Assembly (NCBI GenBank): GCA_002309015.1
Contig: DBWM01000005.1
Span: 11,583 to 37,615, forward strand
Source: Myxococcales bacterium UBA1238
GTDB lineage: Bacteria; Myxococcota_A; Bradymonadia; UBA7976; UBA1532
Length of the DNA: 26,033 nt
Direction: 5' to 3'
Below, in pieces: positions 13,817 through 22,105 of the stretch; within the stretch, counting starts at the first letter, position 1; every line of letters starts with the position of its first letter. The notes beneath the pieces were generated by a model. It made no database searches, was not told the DNA's origin, and saw nothing but the letters and a program-made list of their open reading frames with translations. The position numbers and the translations under genes were made by a program.

Positions 13817-15058
13817 TTATTTTGCCCCGGACTCGAGCAGCAGATCTTCGATGTCTTCCAGATCGCGCTCGGTGGCGTATTGGAGCGCTGTTTTCCCTGC
13901 GTTGTCTTTCAGATCGAGATCCGCACCGGCTTTGATCAGGGCTCGGGTGCGATAGAGGCTGCCCACTTTGACGGCCTGGATGAGTGCGGTCTGCCCTTCA
14001 TGGTTTTGCAGATTGAGATTTGCTCCGGCCTTGATCAGGACCAGCAACGTATGCTCGGGGTTATCTCTGTCATCAGGATCTTCATCAAGATAAATGGCAT
14101 CTCTCAGATAGTTGTAGCGCGCGGCGTGCATGAGGGCGGTATTCCCTTTGGGATCCTGCGCGTCGATCGGCGCACCGGCATCGAGGAGCATCTTTACCGC
14201 AGCGGTATTGCCATGATGGGCCGCCTCGAGGAGGGGGGTCAATCCATTCTTGTCTGCAATGCTGTAATCTGCGCCATGATCGAGGAGGAGTCGAATCAAC
14301 TTTGTGTGCCCACCTCTGGCCGCTTGCCAGAGGGGGGTATAGCCGGAATCGTTGACCGCATTGATCTCGGCGCCCGCTTTGATCAGAAGCTCGGCCATTT
14401 CTGTCTCTACCTGCTGGCAGGCGATGATCAGGGGCGTATAGCCAAATTTGTCTTTCGCATTGACCTCAGCACCGGCCTCGAGCAGGATCCGAACGACCTC
14501 GGTGTTCGGATCGAAGGGCATCTGCATCAGGACCGTATGATCGTTCTTGAGCTTTTCGTTGACGTTGGCCCCCTTGGCGATCAGCAGCCGGATCAGATCG
14601 ACGGCGCCCTTTCGGGCCGCCTGAAAGAGCGGCGTGTGACTGAATCGGTCGCGGATCCTGACATCCGCCCCCGCGTCGATCAGCAGCTTTGCGGCCTCAA
14701 AATGTCCAAACTCCGAAGCCTTGAGGAGCGGCGTCGCCTTTGACTTGTTCTTGCGATCGACATCCGCGCCTTTTTCGAGGAGCGCTTTCACCACATCGGA
14801 ATGTCCCCTGTCCGATGCGCGAAAGAGCGCCGTCCGGCCCGTACAGTCCTGCCCATCGATGTGCGCGCCCTGCTCGAGCAGCTGAAGCGTCTCCTCCAGA
14901 TGGCCCTCATAAGCCGCCAGACGAAAGCGCTCGTCCAATTCCGCCTGAGGCGTCAGCGGCGTCAGGTGACCGTATTTGTCGCATTTGATCGAAGGCGAAC
15001 AACCTCCGGCCACAAGGGATCCGATGAGAAGAGGGAGAAGGGGGAGAAGTCTGATCAT
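13817..15058 (-). CDS. Ankyrin-repeat lipoprotein with acidic repeat insertion
   Basis: The 413-residue product starts MIRLLPLLPLLIGSLVAGGC, a lipoprotein signal ending in AGGC. About eleven ankyrin units of 33 residues fill nearly all of the mature protein, with consensus G-x-T-P-L-x-x-A-A-x-x-G-H and LLL-x-AGADVN. The ninth unit (GNTALMHAARYNYLRD) is extended by an acidic loop, DEDPDDRDNPEH, seen in four relatives at the matching place. I chose ATG 15058 over 15097 because the signal peptide begins there, though its ribosome-binding site (AGGCAGGCA) is weak. The last 107 codons are duplicated at 11807-12127. The solenoid predicts a protein-binding scaffold anchored in the envelope; the ligand is unknown. 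Confidence 0.92.
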   Translation of the reverse strand: MIRLLPLLPLLIGSLVAGGCSPSIKCDKYGHLTPLTPQAELDERFRLAAYEGHLEETLQLLEQGAHIDGQDCTGRTALFRASDRGHSDVVKALLEKGADVDRKNKSKATPLLKASEFGHFEAAKLLIDAGADVRIRDRFSHTPLFQAARKGAVDLIRLLIAKGANVNEKLKNDHTVLMQMPFDPNTEVVRILLEAGAEVNAKDKFGYTPLIIACQQVETEMAELLIKAGAEINAVNDSGYTPLWQAARGGHTKLIRLLLDHGADYSIADKNGLTPLLEAAHHGNTAAVKMLLDAGAPIDAQDPKGNTALMHAARYNYLRDAIYLDEDPDDRDNPEHTLLVLIKAGANLNLQNHEGQTALIQAVKVGSLYRTRALIKAGADLDLKDNAGKTALQYATERDLEDIEDLLLESGAK

Positions 15059-15120
15059 TGCCTGCCTGCCTGTTGATGCCGGGGCGCTGGCCCTCATTTC
15101 GGTTTTGATGTTGGGATCTC

Positions 15121-15171
15121 TGGGGCTCTGCCCCAGACCCCGCTCAAGGACCTTTGGCCCTTGAGAATCCC
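15121..15171 (-). repeat. 51-bp two-hairpin intergenic element, copy 3
   Basis: Inverted relative to copies 1 and 2. The stems are CTCAAGG with CCTTGAG and TGGGGC with GCCCCA. Compared with copies 1 and 2, the third base pair of the first stem changes from T-A to C-G on both sides, a compensatory change. It lies between two ankyrin genes. Confidence 0.8.
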
Positions 15172-15229
15172 GTTCGGCTTCGCTTTCAAAACTCGCGCTC
15201 TTTCCATGATGCGGGATTCTGTCCCAGAA

Positions 15230-17065
15230 TCACTTTTTCTCCAGATCCTTCAGCAAAAGCGCAGTCTCATCGTGGCCGTTTGCGCTCGCATAGTCGAGGG
15301 CGGTCTTGCCATCGCCATCTTTGATGCCGGGATCGGCGCCGGACGCGATCAGGAAGCGGACGAGATCCTTGCGCCCCCAGTAAGCTGCGACGATCAGCGC
15401 GGTCTTTCCCTTCTGATCCTGCGCATTGATCAAAACGCCCGCATCGAGCAGCAAACGGCTTGTCTTGATATGGGTCTCATCCGTCATCCGGATGATTTCC
15501 TGGTGCCATCTATACGGATCATCATGCCGATCTACCGCACAGAAGGCCCCTTTCGGCGCAATCCTCTCATCATAGAAGGTTGGATCGACCGACTTGATCA
15601 AAGCGGTCCTCCCTTCCTTGTCGGTCACGAGGGGATCTGCCCCCGCATCGAGCAGGGCTTTGATGTTGCTTTCAACTCCATAGGAAATGGCGATCATGAA
15701 GGCGGTATTGCCTTCGGAATCACGATGATCGATCTCAGCGCCCGCATCGAGCAGCAAACGGATCGCCTCTGCAGGCTCTCTGTCCTGGGCAGCATAGAAG
15801 AGGGCCGTCCAGCCCTTTGCATCGGTCGCCCGGGGATCCGCACCGGCCGCGAGAAGCCGCCTGATCCTTTCACCGGCTCCCATATAGGCGGCATGCATCA
15901 GCGGAGTCAGGCCTTTGTGATTGGCGTGGTTGACATCCGCCCCAGCAGAAATCAGGAGCGAAAGCGTCGCTTCGGGATCCAGGATGTCCTTCAACCCCTC
16001 GTCGTCCTCGCTGGCCCAGCGCCTCAACTCGGTATGCGCCCTGGAGACATTCAGGAGGGCCGTATTGCCCTCGTGATCCTCCGCATCGACGGGGAGGCCG
16101 GCTTCGAGGAGCAATTGTACGGCTTTCGCGTAGCCAGACCAGGCAGCGTGATGAAGAGCGGTCGAACCCGATTTCGCAGTCTTTTGAAGTTGGGCCCCAT
16201 GCTCGATCAGCGCACGCATCACCTGCGATCTGCCATGCCGGGCTGCGACCAGTAACGCCGTCTGACCGAGAGAATTCTCCGCTTCCGGATCCGCGCCCGC
16301 CTCGAGCAGCATAGAGACCATTTTATGATCCGCATAGCGGCTCGCGGCCAGCAGAGGCGTTTCACCGTAAGCATCCCTGGCATTGACGTCGACGCCCAGA
16401 TCGATCAGCAGGCGGGCGATCTTCCTTCGCTTCCCCCGCGCAGCCTGAAGCAGATAGGTCTCCTGGGTGAAAGAAACCTCGCGATAATCAGCACCGGCCT
16501 CAATCAGCATCTGGACGATCGCCAGAGAACCCACATCGATCGCTTTGTAGAGGAGCGTTCCCCTGCGTCGGCTCTTGATCTGCACATCCGCGCCGAGCGA
16601 GAGCAGAAGCCGGACCAGCTCGACCCGCTTGCCCATCACCGCTTTGGTGAGCGCCGTCTCCTGATTTTTATCCTGAAGATGGATGTCCGCTCCGTGATCG
16701 ATCAGGAGCCTTGCAATCTCAAGGTGACCCGAAAGAGACGCCCTCATGAGCGGCGTCGTCTGAGAACTGTCCGCCCGATTGACATCCGCGCCGCTCTCCA
16801 AAAGTTCCCGGACGATTTCGGGATGCCCATGACCCGCTGCGATAGAAAGCGCTGTGCGATGATCCTGGTATTGTTCGTCCACATCGAGCCAGCAGAGCGA
16901 TTTTTTGAGCGCATCGAGATCCCCCGTGTACGCCGCCTTGAAAAAATTCTGCCTGATCTTCTGCTTTGAAGTGAACCAGCCCGAAAAACAAATCCGATGG
17001 TGCCCCTGCGAAGTGGCACAGCCCGAAAACGCCAGCATCATGAGGAGGGGAAGAAGTCTGATCAT
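15230..17065 (-). CDS. Long ankyrin-repeat lipoprotein (about 16 repeats)
   Basis: The 611-residue product starts MIRLLPLLMMLAFSGCATSQ, a lipoprotein signal. The mature N-terminus has ICFSGWFTSKQK followed by a conserved helical cap (RQNFF, GDLDALKKSLCWLDVDE), shared with three paralogues; its two cysteines may pair. About 16 ankyrin units follow. One, after LPVDAEDHEGNTALL, holds the acidic insertion ASEDDEGLKDILDPEA, and another has a second long insertion with KGAFCAVDRHDD. It ends in LLLKDLEKK. Compared with the neighbour at 17287 it has about four extra repeats before the final unit. ATG 17065 has AAGG about ten bases upstream; an upstream frame to 17134 is open but adds no signal. It is anchored in the envelope and probably binds proteins. 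Confidence 0.92.
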   Translation of the reverse strand: MIRLLPLLMMLAFSGCATSQGHHRICFSGWFTSKQKIRQNFFKAAYTGDLDALKKSLCWLDVDEQYQDHRTALSIAAGHGHPEIVRELLESGADVNRADSSQTTPLMRASLSGHLEIARLLIDHGADIHLQDKNQETALTKAVMGKRVELVRLLLSLGADVQIKSRRRGTLLYKAIDVGSLAIVQMLIEAGADYREVSFTQETYLLQAARGKRRKIARLLIDLGVDVNARDAYGETPLLAASRYADHKMVSMLLEAGADPEAENSLGQTALLVAARHGRSQVMRALIEHGAQLQKTAKSGSTALHHAAWSGYAKAVQLLLEAGLPVDAEDHEGNTALLNVSRAHTELRRWASEDDEGLKDILDPEATLSLLISAGADVNHANHKGLTPLMHAAYMGAGERIRRLLAAGADPRATDAKGWTALFYAAQDREPAEAIRLLLDAGAEIDHRDSEGNTAFMIAISYGVESNIKALLDAGADPLVTDKEGRTALIKSVDPTFYDERIAPKGAFCAVDRHDDPYRWHQEIIRMTDETHIKTSRLLLDAGVLINAQDQKGKTALIVAAYWGRKDLVRFLIASGADPGIKDGDGKTALDYASANGHDETALLLKDLEKK

Positions 17066-17177
17066 CGCCGATCTGCCTTGATATGCCGGGACGCTGCCCC
17101 GGGTTTCAGTTGATGTCTGCTGGGGAGCTGCCATCGTTCCCGCCTAAAGACCAGATGGGCAATAGCAACCCCCATGC

Positions 17178-17228
17178 TGGGGCTCTGCCCCAGACCCCGC
17201 TCAAGGACCTTTGGCCCTTGAGAATCCC
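17178..17228 (-). repeat. 51-bp two-hairpin intergenic element, copy 4
   Basis: Identical to copy 3, at an offset of 2057 bp. The identity continues into the adjacent spacer and the 3' end of the flanking ankyrin gene. Confidence 0.8.
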
Positions 17229-17286
17229 GTTCGGCTTCGCTTTCAAAACTCGCGCTCTTTCCATGATGCGGGATTCTGTCACAGAA

Positions 17287-18624
17287 TCACTTTTTCTCCA
17301 GATCCTTCAGCAAAAGCGCGACTTCTTTGCGATCCTTTTCGATCGCATAGTCGAGGGCGGCCTTGCCATCATGATCTTTGATACCGGGATCCGCACCGGC
17401 CTCGAGAAGCTGACGAACCCTCTCCTTTTGACCGATATAGGCGGCATGCATCAGCGCAGTCTGGCCTTTATGATTGGTGTGGTTGACATCCGCCCCCGCA
17501 GAAAGCAGGAGCGAAATCGCTCTTTCGGGATCTGAGATGCCATCGCGATCCTTCTCTTTTTCGCTGGGCTTTCGCTCGAAGATGGGATCGTAACCGGAGA
17601 CATGGAAGAGGGCTGTATGCCCCTCATGATCCTCCGCATCGACGGGAAGGCCGGCTTTGAGGAGGAGCTGAATGGCTTTTGCATAGCCATGATAGGATGC
17701 GTAATGAAGAGCATTCGCACCGAATGAATCCGTCTGACGAAGTTTGGCCCCATGCTCGATCAGCGCACGCATCGCCTCCGCCTGGCCATGCCGGGCAGCG
17801 ATCAGAAAGGCCGTCTGGCCTTGAGAATTCTTCCATTCTGGATTCGCGCCCGCTTCGAGCAGCATCGAGACGATCCTGTCATCCCCACTGTCGCTTGCTG
17901 CGATCAGAGGACTCCACTGATCTTCGTCCGCAGCATTGACGTCGATGCCCAACAGGATCAGAAAACGGGCAATCGCCGGTTGCCGGTTTAGCACCGCAAC
18001 GATCAGATAGTTCCTCCCTCTGGCAGAAGTCACGAAAGGATCGGCACCGGCCGCGATCAGCAGCTGAACGCTCTCGAGAGGGCCTTTCTCGATCGCGATT
18101 TGAAGGAGCGGTTGCCTGCGATGATTGATGATCTTCACATCTGCGCCGAGCGAAAGCAAAAGCCTGATCAGTTCAGTCTGCCTGCCCATCACCGCCCTGG
18201 TGAGCGCCGTTTCCTTTTGTTGGTTCCGAAGATGGATGTCCGCTCCATGAGCGATCAGAAGCTTGGCAATCGTAAGATTCCCCTGAAAAGCCGCATACAT
18301 GAGCGGTGTCTGCTGACGCTCGCCCGCCAGATTGGGATCCGCTCCGTTCTCCAAAAGCGCCTGGACGATCCAGGGATCTCCATGTCTCACTGCAGTGATC
18401 AGCGCTGTGCCATAAATATGGTAGCGTTCATTGACATCGATCCAGCCGATCGAATCCATCAACGCATCGAGATCCCCCTGAAGCACCGCCTGAAAAAAAT
18501 CCTGCCTGATCTCCTCGATGGGCGTGAACGAACCCGAATAACAGACTTCCTGCTGATCCCGCGATCTGGAACAGCCCGAAAACGCCAGCATCGTGAGGAG
18601 GGGGAGAAGGAAGTATGGCTTCAT
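17287..18624 (-). CDS. Ankyrin-repeat lipoprotein, shorter paralogue of the 15230 gene
   Basis: The 445-residue product starts MKPYFLLPLLTMLAFSGCSR, a lipoprotein signal. It shares with its neighbour the VCYSGSFT start, the RQDFF and GDLDAL cap (here with Gly instead of the second Cys), the repeat order, and the ending VALLLKDLEKK. About twelve ankyrin units are present. The acidic insertion reads KPSEKEKDRDGISDPERA. Repeat eleven joins the final unit at GADPGIKD, where the paralogue has four more repeats. ATG 18624 has AAGGA seven bases upstream; ATG 18630 adds two residues. It is first of four same-strand ankyrin genes separated by gaps of about 170-220 bp, so they may be cotranscribed or separately expressed. 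Confidence 0.92.
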   Translation of the reverse strand: MKPYFLLPLLTMLAFSGCSRSRDQQEVCYSGSFTPIEEIRQDFFQAVLQGDLDALMDSIGWIDVNERYHIYGTALITAVRHGDPWIVQALLENGADPNLAGERQQTPLMYAAFQGNLTIAKLLIAHGADIHLRNQQKETALTRAVMGRQTELIRLLLSLGADVKIINHRRQPLLQIAIEKGPLESVQLLIAAGADPFVTSARGRNYLIVAVLNRQPAIARFLILLGIDVNAADEDQWSPLIAASDSGDDRIVSMLLEAGANPEWKNSQGQTAFLIAARHGQAEAMRALIEHGAKLRQTDSFGANALHYASYHGYAKAIQLLLKAGLPVDAEDHEGHTALFHVSGYDPIFERKPSEKEKDRDGISDPERAISLLLSAGADVNHTNHKGQTALMHAAYIGQKERVRQLLEAGADPGIKDHDGKAALDYAIEKDRKEVALLLKDLEKK

Positions 18625-18739
18625 GGGCATCCTTCAAACCGGTCGCTGCAGGAAAAGGTTGAAACGATCTCAGACTTTCAAATGAGGCGTGCGCAGGGAT
18701 GCTACCCTGAGAGCGCCTTTACAAGCCGGGCATCGGAGG

Positions 18740-18777
18740 GGAGGGCATGACGAAAACCGCCTGAGACGATGCCCTCC
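18740..18777. repeat. 9-bp inverted repeat between two minus-strand genes
   Basis: GGAGGGCAT (18740-18748) pairs with ATGCCCTCC (18769-18777) across a 20-nt loop. It lies 45 bp after the stop of the gene at 18822 and about 115 bp before the ankyrin gene start at 18624. It could be a terminator without a T-tract or an operator; I cannot decide. Confidence 0.45.
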
Positions 18778-18821
18778 AGATCGATCGGATCCCAAAATGA
18801 AGGAGGCGGGGAGAGATTCGA

Positions 18822-19535
18822 TCAGTCCTCAGCTTTGCCCGCATCTTCCCCGGTCGCCTTCTTTTTAGCGGGGGCCTTCTTGACCTTATAGAAGAACTTC
18901 TCGACCAGATCGCGATCGTTGTCGTAAGCCATCAGCAGGCGCACGTAGGCCTTATTATAAAACTTCTTGGCCTCCTGCAGGATGATGCCGCGCGCAGAGG
19001 TGACCCGTTGCTCCTGATCGATGATCTGCTCGCGCTTGTTCAAAAGCTTTGCGATCTCGTCGACGTTGTTCTGAATCTCGGGGACATATTTTTGGAGCGC
19101 CGCGTAATCCGCCGCATGCTCCTCGAGGTTGCGCTTGACCGAATTCGTGTAGCGAATCACCTGAAGGTAGCTGTTGGAATTGGTCACCGACTTGCTCAGG
19201 GGCTTTGGAAACAGCTGCAGGTAGAGGGGGCTCTTGAGATCGCCCTTGAGCAGGGAATAGAGATCGTGGTTGACCTGCTGCAGGGTCTTGTAGTTTTGCT
19301 GCACGAGCTGCTGCAGATCGGCGTTGATCGCCATGCGGTCGATGGAGACCTCTTCGCATTGCGCGTTGGCCTGGGTCAGCTTCTCGGTCTGCGCATCGCA
19401 TTCGGGCACGAGCTTTGCAGGGCCGTTGGGATCGTCGGGATCCTGAGGCTTGGGCCTGCGGACGAGCTGAACGCGCAGGTAATGGATCGCGAGCATCGTA
19501 GTGGGGATGGAATGGCCTTCAGTCAGTTGGTTCAT
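18822..19535 (-). CDS. Uncharacterised helical protein, paralogue of the 25330 gene
   Basis: The 237-residue product starts MNQLTEGHSIPTTMLAIHYL. GGAGGAG seven bases upstream fixes the start at 19535. I do not recognise the family. It has no signal peptide or membrane segment and looks mostly alpha-helical. Distinctive stretches are LRVQLVRRPKP, LQLFPKP, LLNKREQIIDQEQRV and FYNKAYVRLLMAYDNDRDLVEKFF, followed by a Lys/Ala-rich tail (KKAPAKKK). The same stretches appear in the gene at 25330, so both belong to one lineage family. The basic tail could contact nucleic acid or membrane surfaces. No nearby gene gives a clear clue to function. Confidence 0.85.
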   Translation of the reverse strand: MNQLTEGHSIPTTMLAIHYLRVQLVRRPKPQDPDDPNGPAKLVPECDAQTEKLTQANAQCEEVSIDRMAINADLQQLVQQNYKTLQQVNHDLYSLLKGDLKSPLYLQLFPKPLSKSVTNSNSYLQVIRYTNSVKRNLEEHAADYAALQKYVPEIQNNVDEIAKLLNKREQIIDQEQRVTSARGIILQEAKKFYNKAYVRLLMAYDNDRDLVEKFFYKVKKAPAKKKATGEDAGKAED

Positions 19536-19708
19536 GTCGAACTCCTCCAATCAAGTTGAAACTGAGTTTAGCGAAGTTTTGGGTTGAGTACAGCCTTTTT
19601 TGAGAGAAAATGCATCCGTCGATCAAAAAATTTGGAGAAATGCGTCAAATGCAGCCTACAGGCCAAAAAATGAACGTCGATGCGCGCCTGTGGAAGAAGA
19701 CGAGTGCA

Positions 19709-19857
19709 AACCTGAGGGCGCATGTTCGGGGAAAGCGGATTCCATGGGCGAACATGAGGGCGCCTGTGCCGGCAGAGCGGATTCGATGGCCGAAGATGGA
19801 GGCGTTTGTGCCGGAAGAGCGGATTCAAAGCGCGAACGATGGAGCGCATCTGCGGTT
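19709..19857. repeat. 42-bp tandem repeat array C
   Basis: Units start at 19709, 19751, 19793 and 19835, exactly 42 bp apart, with a shortened, degenerate unit before them (about 19678-19708). The consensus has AACATGAGGGCGCCTGTG and AGAGCGGATTC. It resembles the first three units of array A. Frames are open through it on both strands, but none has a credible start or recognisable product. It lies between divergent genes. Confidence 0.8.
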
Positions 19858-19884
19858 GTAGCATGGGAATCGGCGCTTTCGACA

Positions 19885-19914
19885 TTGACAGAAACCCTGT
19901 TTTTGAAGTTTAAT
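19885..19914 (+). promoter_or_regulatory. Sigma-70-like promoter
   Basis: A perfect TTGACA (19885-19890) is followed after 18 nt by TTTAAT (19909-19914), five of six matches. Transcription would start near 19921, giving a leader of about 34 nt before the start codon at 19955. Confidence 0.65.
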
Positions 19915-19954
19915 CCCGTATCTTTCAGTCCCGCTTTTGAGGAGAGGTCACGCG

Positions 19955-20437
19955 ATGGTCACCCAATCGATTCTCATTCCCGCATTGCTGATGCTCGGCC
20001 TTGCGCCTGAAGCGCAGGCTCTGCCTGTTTCGAACCCACCTTTACAGATGCCCGGGCTTTTGCCGGGCAGCGCAGGCGGCAACGCGATGGCGGGCCTGCA
20101 GGTTCTCGGTGCCAAATCGGCGCTCCCCATCGACGAGGATAAGGCAGCCAAAAAGGCCCACGAGATGTACGAAAACGGATCCACCGACATGCGCTGGGCC
20201 CTCACCCTCACCGGACTCGGCGTCGTTGGAATCGCCGGCGGCGTCTACGTGCTCCAGCATAAACCCGACGATTCGGAAGGTGAAGCGGGCTACATGATTG
20301 GAGGCATTGCAGCCATCTGCGCCGGCGTCATCTTTGGCCTGGTCTCGATCCCCTTTTGGTTTGAAACCTACGACGAGGGCAAACAATACAGCCTCAGTCT
20401 CACCCCCGGCGGCATGGTGCTGCGCGGCCAATGGTGA
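19955..20437 (+). CDS. Small exported membrane protein of unknown function
   Basis: The 160-residue product starts MVTQSILIPALLMLGLAPEA, a signal peptide probably cut after AQA. A Pro/Gly-rich stretch (about 23-55) is followed by a charged helix (DEDKAAKKAHEMYENGSTDM) and two hydrophobic segments, WALTLTGLGVVGIAGGVYVL and GGIAAICAGVIFGLVSIPFW, separated by an acidic loop. It ends in a polar tail. AGGAGAGG six bases upstream supports ATG 19955; a TTG at 19937 overlaps that site. A strong promoter precedes it and it is transcribed alone, converging with the ankyrin operon. I do not recognise the family. The two-helix layout resembles small inner-membrane proteins. Confidence 0.8.
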   Translation: MVTQSILIPALLMLGLAPEAQALPVSNPPLQMPGLLPGSAGGNAMAGLQVLGAKSALPIDEDKAAKKAHEMYENGSTDMRWALTLTGLGVVGIAGGVYVLQHKPDDSEGEAGYMIGGIAAICAGVIFGLVSIPFWFETYDEGKQYSLSLTPGGMVLRGQW

Positions 20438-20448
20438 GGGGCTGCCTT

Positions 20449-20514
20449 AAAAAAAACAAGGGGTCTTTCAAAAAAAGCTTTTGGTAAAGCGCTTTTGACG
20501 ATCACAAACCCCTT
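20449..20514 (-). terminator. Probable Rho-independent terminator of the ankyrin operon
   Basis: Read on the minus strand, AAGGGGT (20514-20508) pairs with ACCCCTT (20464-20458), enclosing a second AT-rich helix near AAAAGCTTTT, and is followed by G and eight T residues. It begins five bases after the stop codon of the gene at 20519. The large loop makes it atypical. It may also catch transcripts from the convergent gene. Confidence 0.5.
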
Positions 20515-20518
20515 CCTT

Positions 20519-22105
20519 TCATCGGCCCTGCCGCGATGTTTTTGATCCACGGCTCAGGCTGCTTCCTTGTCCCTCTTCAGATGACGCCTCCCTGGATCCC
20601 GCCTCCTGTAACAATCGCACGATCGCTTCATGGGCGTGTAGCTTTGCGTAATCGAGGGCGGTTTTGCCATCGGCATCGGAGGCGCTGAGATCGGCACCGG
20701 CATCGAGCAGGGCTTTGACGACTTCCAAAAAACCTTCTTCACTGGCAACGATGAGGGCGGTACGTCCCCTTTGATCGCGCGCATTGGGATCTTCTCCCAT
20801 CTTTACAAGCTGCCTCACAGTGAAGGGGCGCCTGCCTGCAACCGCATAAAAGAGCGGCGTCTGGCCCTGGTGATTCCTGACATTCCGCCTGTCACCTGAA
20901 AGGAGGAGGGTATGCACAATCTCGTAGTCTTCCTGGTAAGCGGCGAGCATGAGCGCGGTCTCCCCCCGATGCGTCTGCATCTCAAGGATGCCGGGCTGCC
21001 CGCTCAAAAGCTCCACAAGCTTTCGATGGCTGACCGACACTGCAAACATGAGCGCAGTCTCACCCGCAATATTTTGTATGCGCACATCTGCGCCGGCGTC
21101 GAGCAGCATCCGGGCCCTCTTCTCATGGCGATTTTGGATGGCCAGCATGAGCGCTGTGTTGCCATGGAAATCCCTTTGATCCGGATGGAGACCCGCATCG
21201 AGGAGCTGTTTCATCGGATCTTCGCTGAAGACGTTTCTGGCGGCATAGAAGAGCGCCGTTTGCCCCAGGTGATCCCTGATGCTGCGATCCGCGCCCGCAC
21301 CGATGAGCACACCGACCAGACTGGGAGAGGCGCTTTCTGAGGCCAGCATGAGCGCCGTCTGCCCGAAACGGTTTCGATGATTCACATGAGCCAAAGAAGC
21401 GATCAGCAAATCGAGCACCGCCTCAGGATCGGAGAGGTGATCCCGATCGTCTTCAAAGACGGCATCGCTGAGGCTTTGATGGGCTGCGGCATAGAGGAGC
21501 GCTGTGTTGCCTTCATTGTCCTGCTGTTCGAGCCTGGCCCCCGCATCGAGCAGCACCCTGACCGTGGTCACATAGCCTGCCCTGACCGCCTGCATGAGCG
21601 GCGTCTCTCCTTCAGCGTTCTGATGATCCCGATCGGCACCCTGCGCGAGCAGCCTTTCAACGATGGCGCGATTGCCCGATCCTGCAGCAAGACTCAACGC
21701 CGAATCTCCCGCCCGATCGACCTGGTTCGGATCTGCATGCGCGTCGAGCAGGATCTGAACGATTTCAGGATGATTCATCAAACTGGCCGCCATGAGCGCT
21801 GTCTGCCCACGCTCTTCAGACCCATCGACCTTCGCGCCCTTTTTCAAAAGCAGCTGAACGACGGGCAGATGCCCAAAATGTGAAGCGTAGATGAGCGCCG
21901 TGCAGCTCTGCTGATCCCGTTCATCGACATCAAGCCGGCAAAGCGCGTTCCTGATGCCCTCCAGATCACCCTTGCTTGCTGCAAGAAAGAACTGCTGCTT
22001 TAACTTCGCCTTCGGTATCGAGGAGACCGACTGGCAAATCCCATCGCCCGAAGGGCTGCAGCCAGTCATCGCGAGCGCGAGGAGGAGAGGGAAGAGCAAT
22101 CGCAT
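20519..22105 (-). CDS. Ankyrin-repeat lipoprotein, second gene of a coupled pair
   Basis: The 528-residue product starts MRLLFPLLLALAMTGCSPSG, a lipoprotein signal with lipobox MTGC. ICQSVSSIPKAK and the cap KQQFF, GDLEGIRNALCRLDVDE match the other long paralogues. About fourteen ankyrin units follow; the sixth holds the acidic insertion VFEDDRDHLSDPEA. The last unit, GKTALDYAKLHAHEAIVRLL, runs into a Ser/Gly/Arg-rich tail (GSSLSRGSKTSRQGR) absent from the relatives. Its ATG overlaps the stop of the upstream gene as TGATG, a sign of translational coupling. A probable terminator follows immediately. It is probably an envelope-anchored protein-binding solenoid. Confidence 0.93.
   Translation of the reverse strand: MRLLFPLLLALAMTGCSPSGDGICQSVSSIPKAKLKQQFFLAASKGDLEGIRNALCRLDVDERDQQSCTALIYASHFGHLPVVQLLLKKGAKVDGSEERGQTALMAASLMNHPEIVQILLDAHADPNQVDRAGDSALSLAAGSGNRAIVERLLAQGADRDHQNAEGETPLMQAVRAGYVTTVRVLLDAGARLEQQDNEGNTALLYAAAHQSLSDAVFEDDRDHLSDPEAVLDLLIASLAHVNHRNRFGQTALMLASESASPSLVGVLIGAGADRSIRDHLGQTALFYAARNVFSEDPMKQLLDAGLHPDQRDFHGNTALMLAIQNRHEKRARMLLDAGADVRIQNIAGETALMFAVSVSHRKLVELLSGQPGILEMQTHRGETALMLAAYQEDYEIVHTLLLSGDRRNVRNHQGQTPLFYAVAGRRPFTVRQLVKMGEDPNARDQRGRTALIVASEEGFLEVVKALLDAGADLSASDADGKTALDYAKLHAHEAIVRLLQEAGSREASSEEGQGSSLSRGSKTSRQGR

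Noticed and set aside
11699..14137. Composite transposon bounded by 429-bp direct repeats
   Set aside because: The repeats contain an ankyrin gene end, not an insertion sequence; no transposase or target duplication is visible.
13880..16255. Long plus-strand frames opposite the ankyrin genes (for example 13880-14743 and 15161-16255)
   Set aside because: The repetitive ankyrin codon pattern keeps the opposite strand open; no start sites or domains.
19568..20010. Overlapping plus- and minus-strand frames through array C with 14-residue repeats
   Set aside because: Several frames on both strands are open at once because of the 42-bp period; no start site or codon bias favours one. A promoter and real gene start lie inside the longest plus-strand frame.
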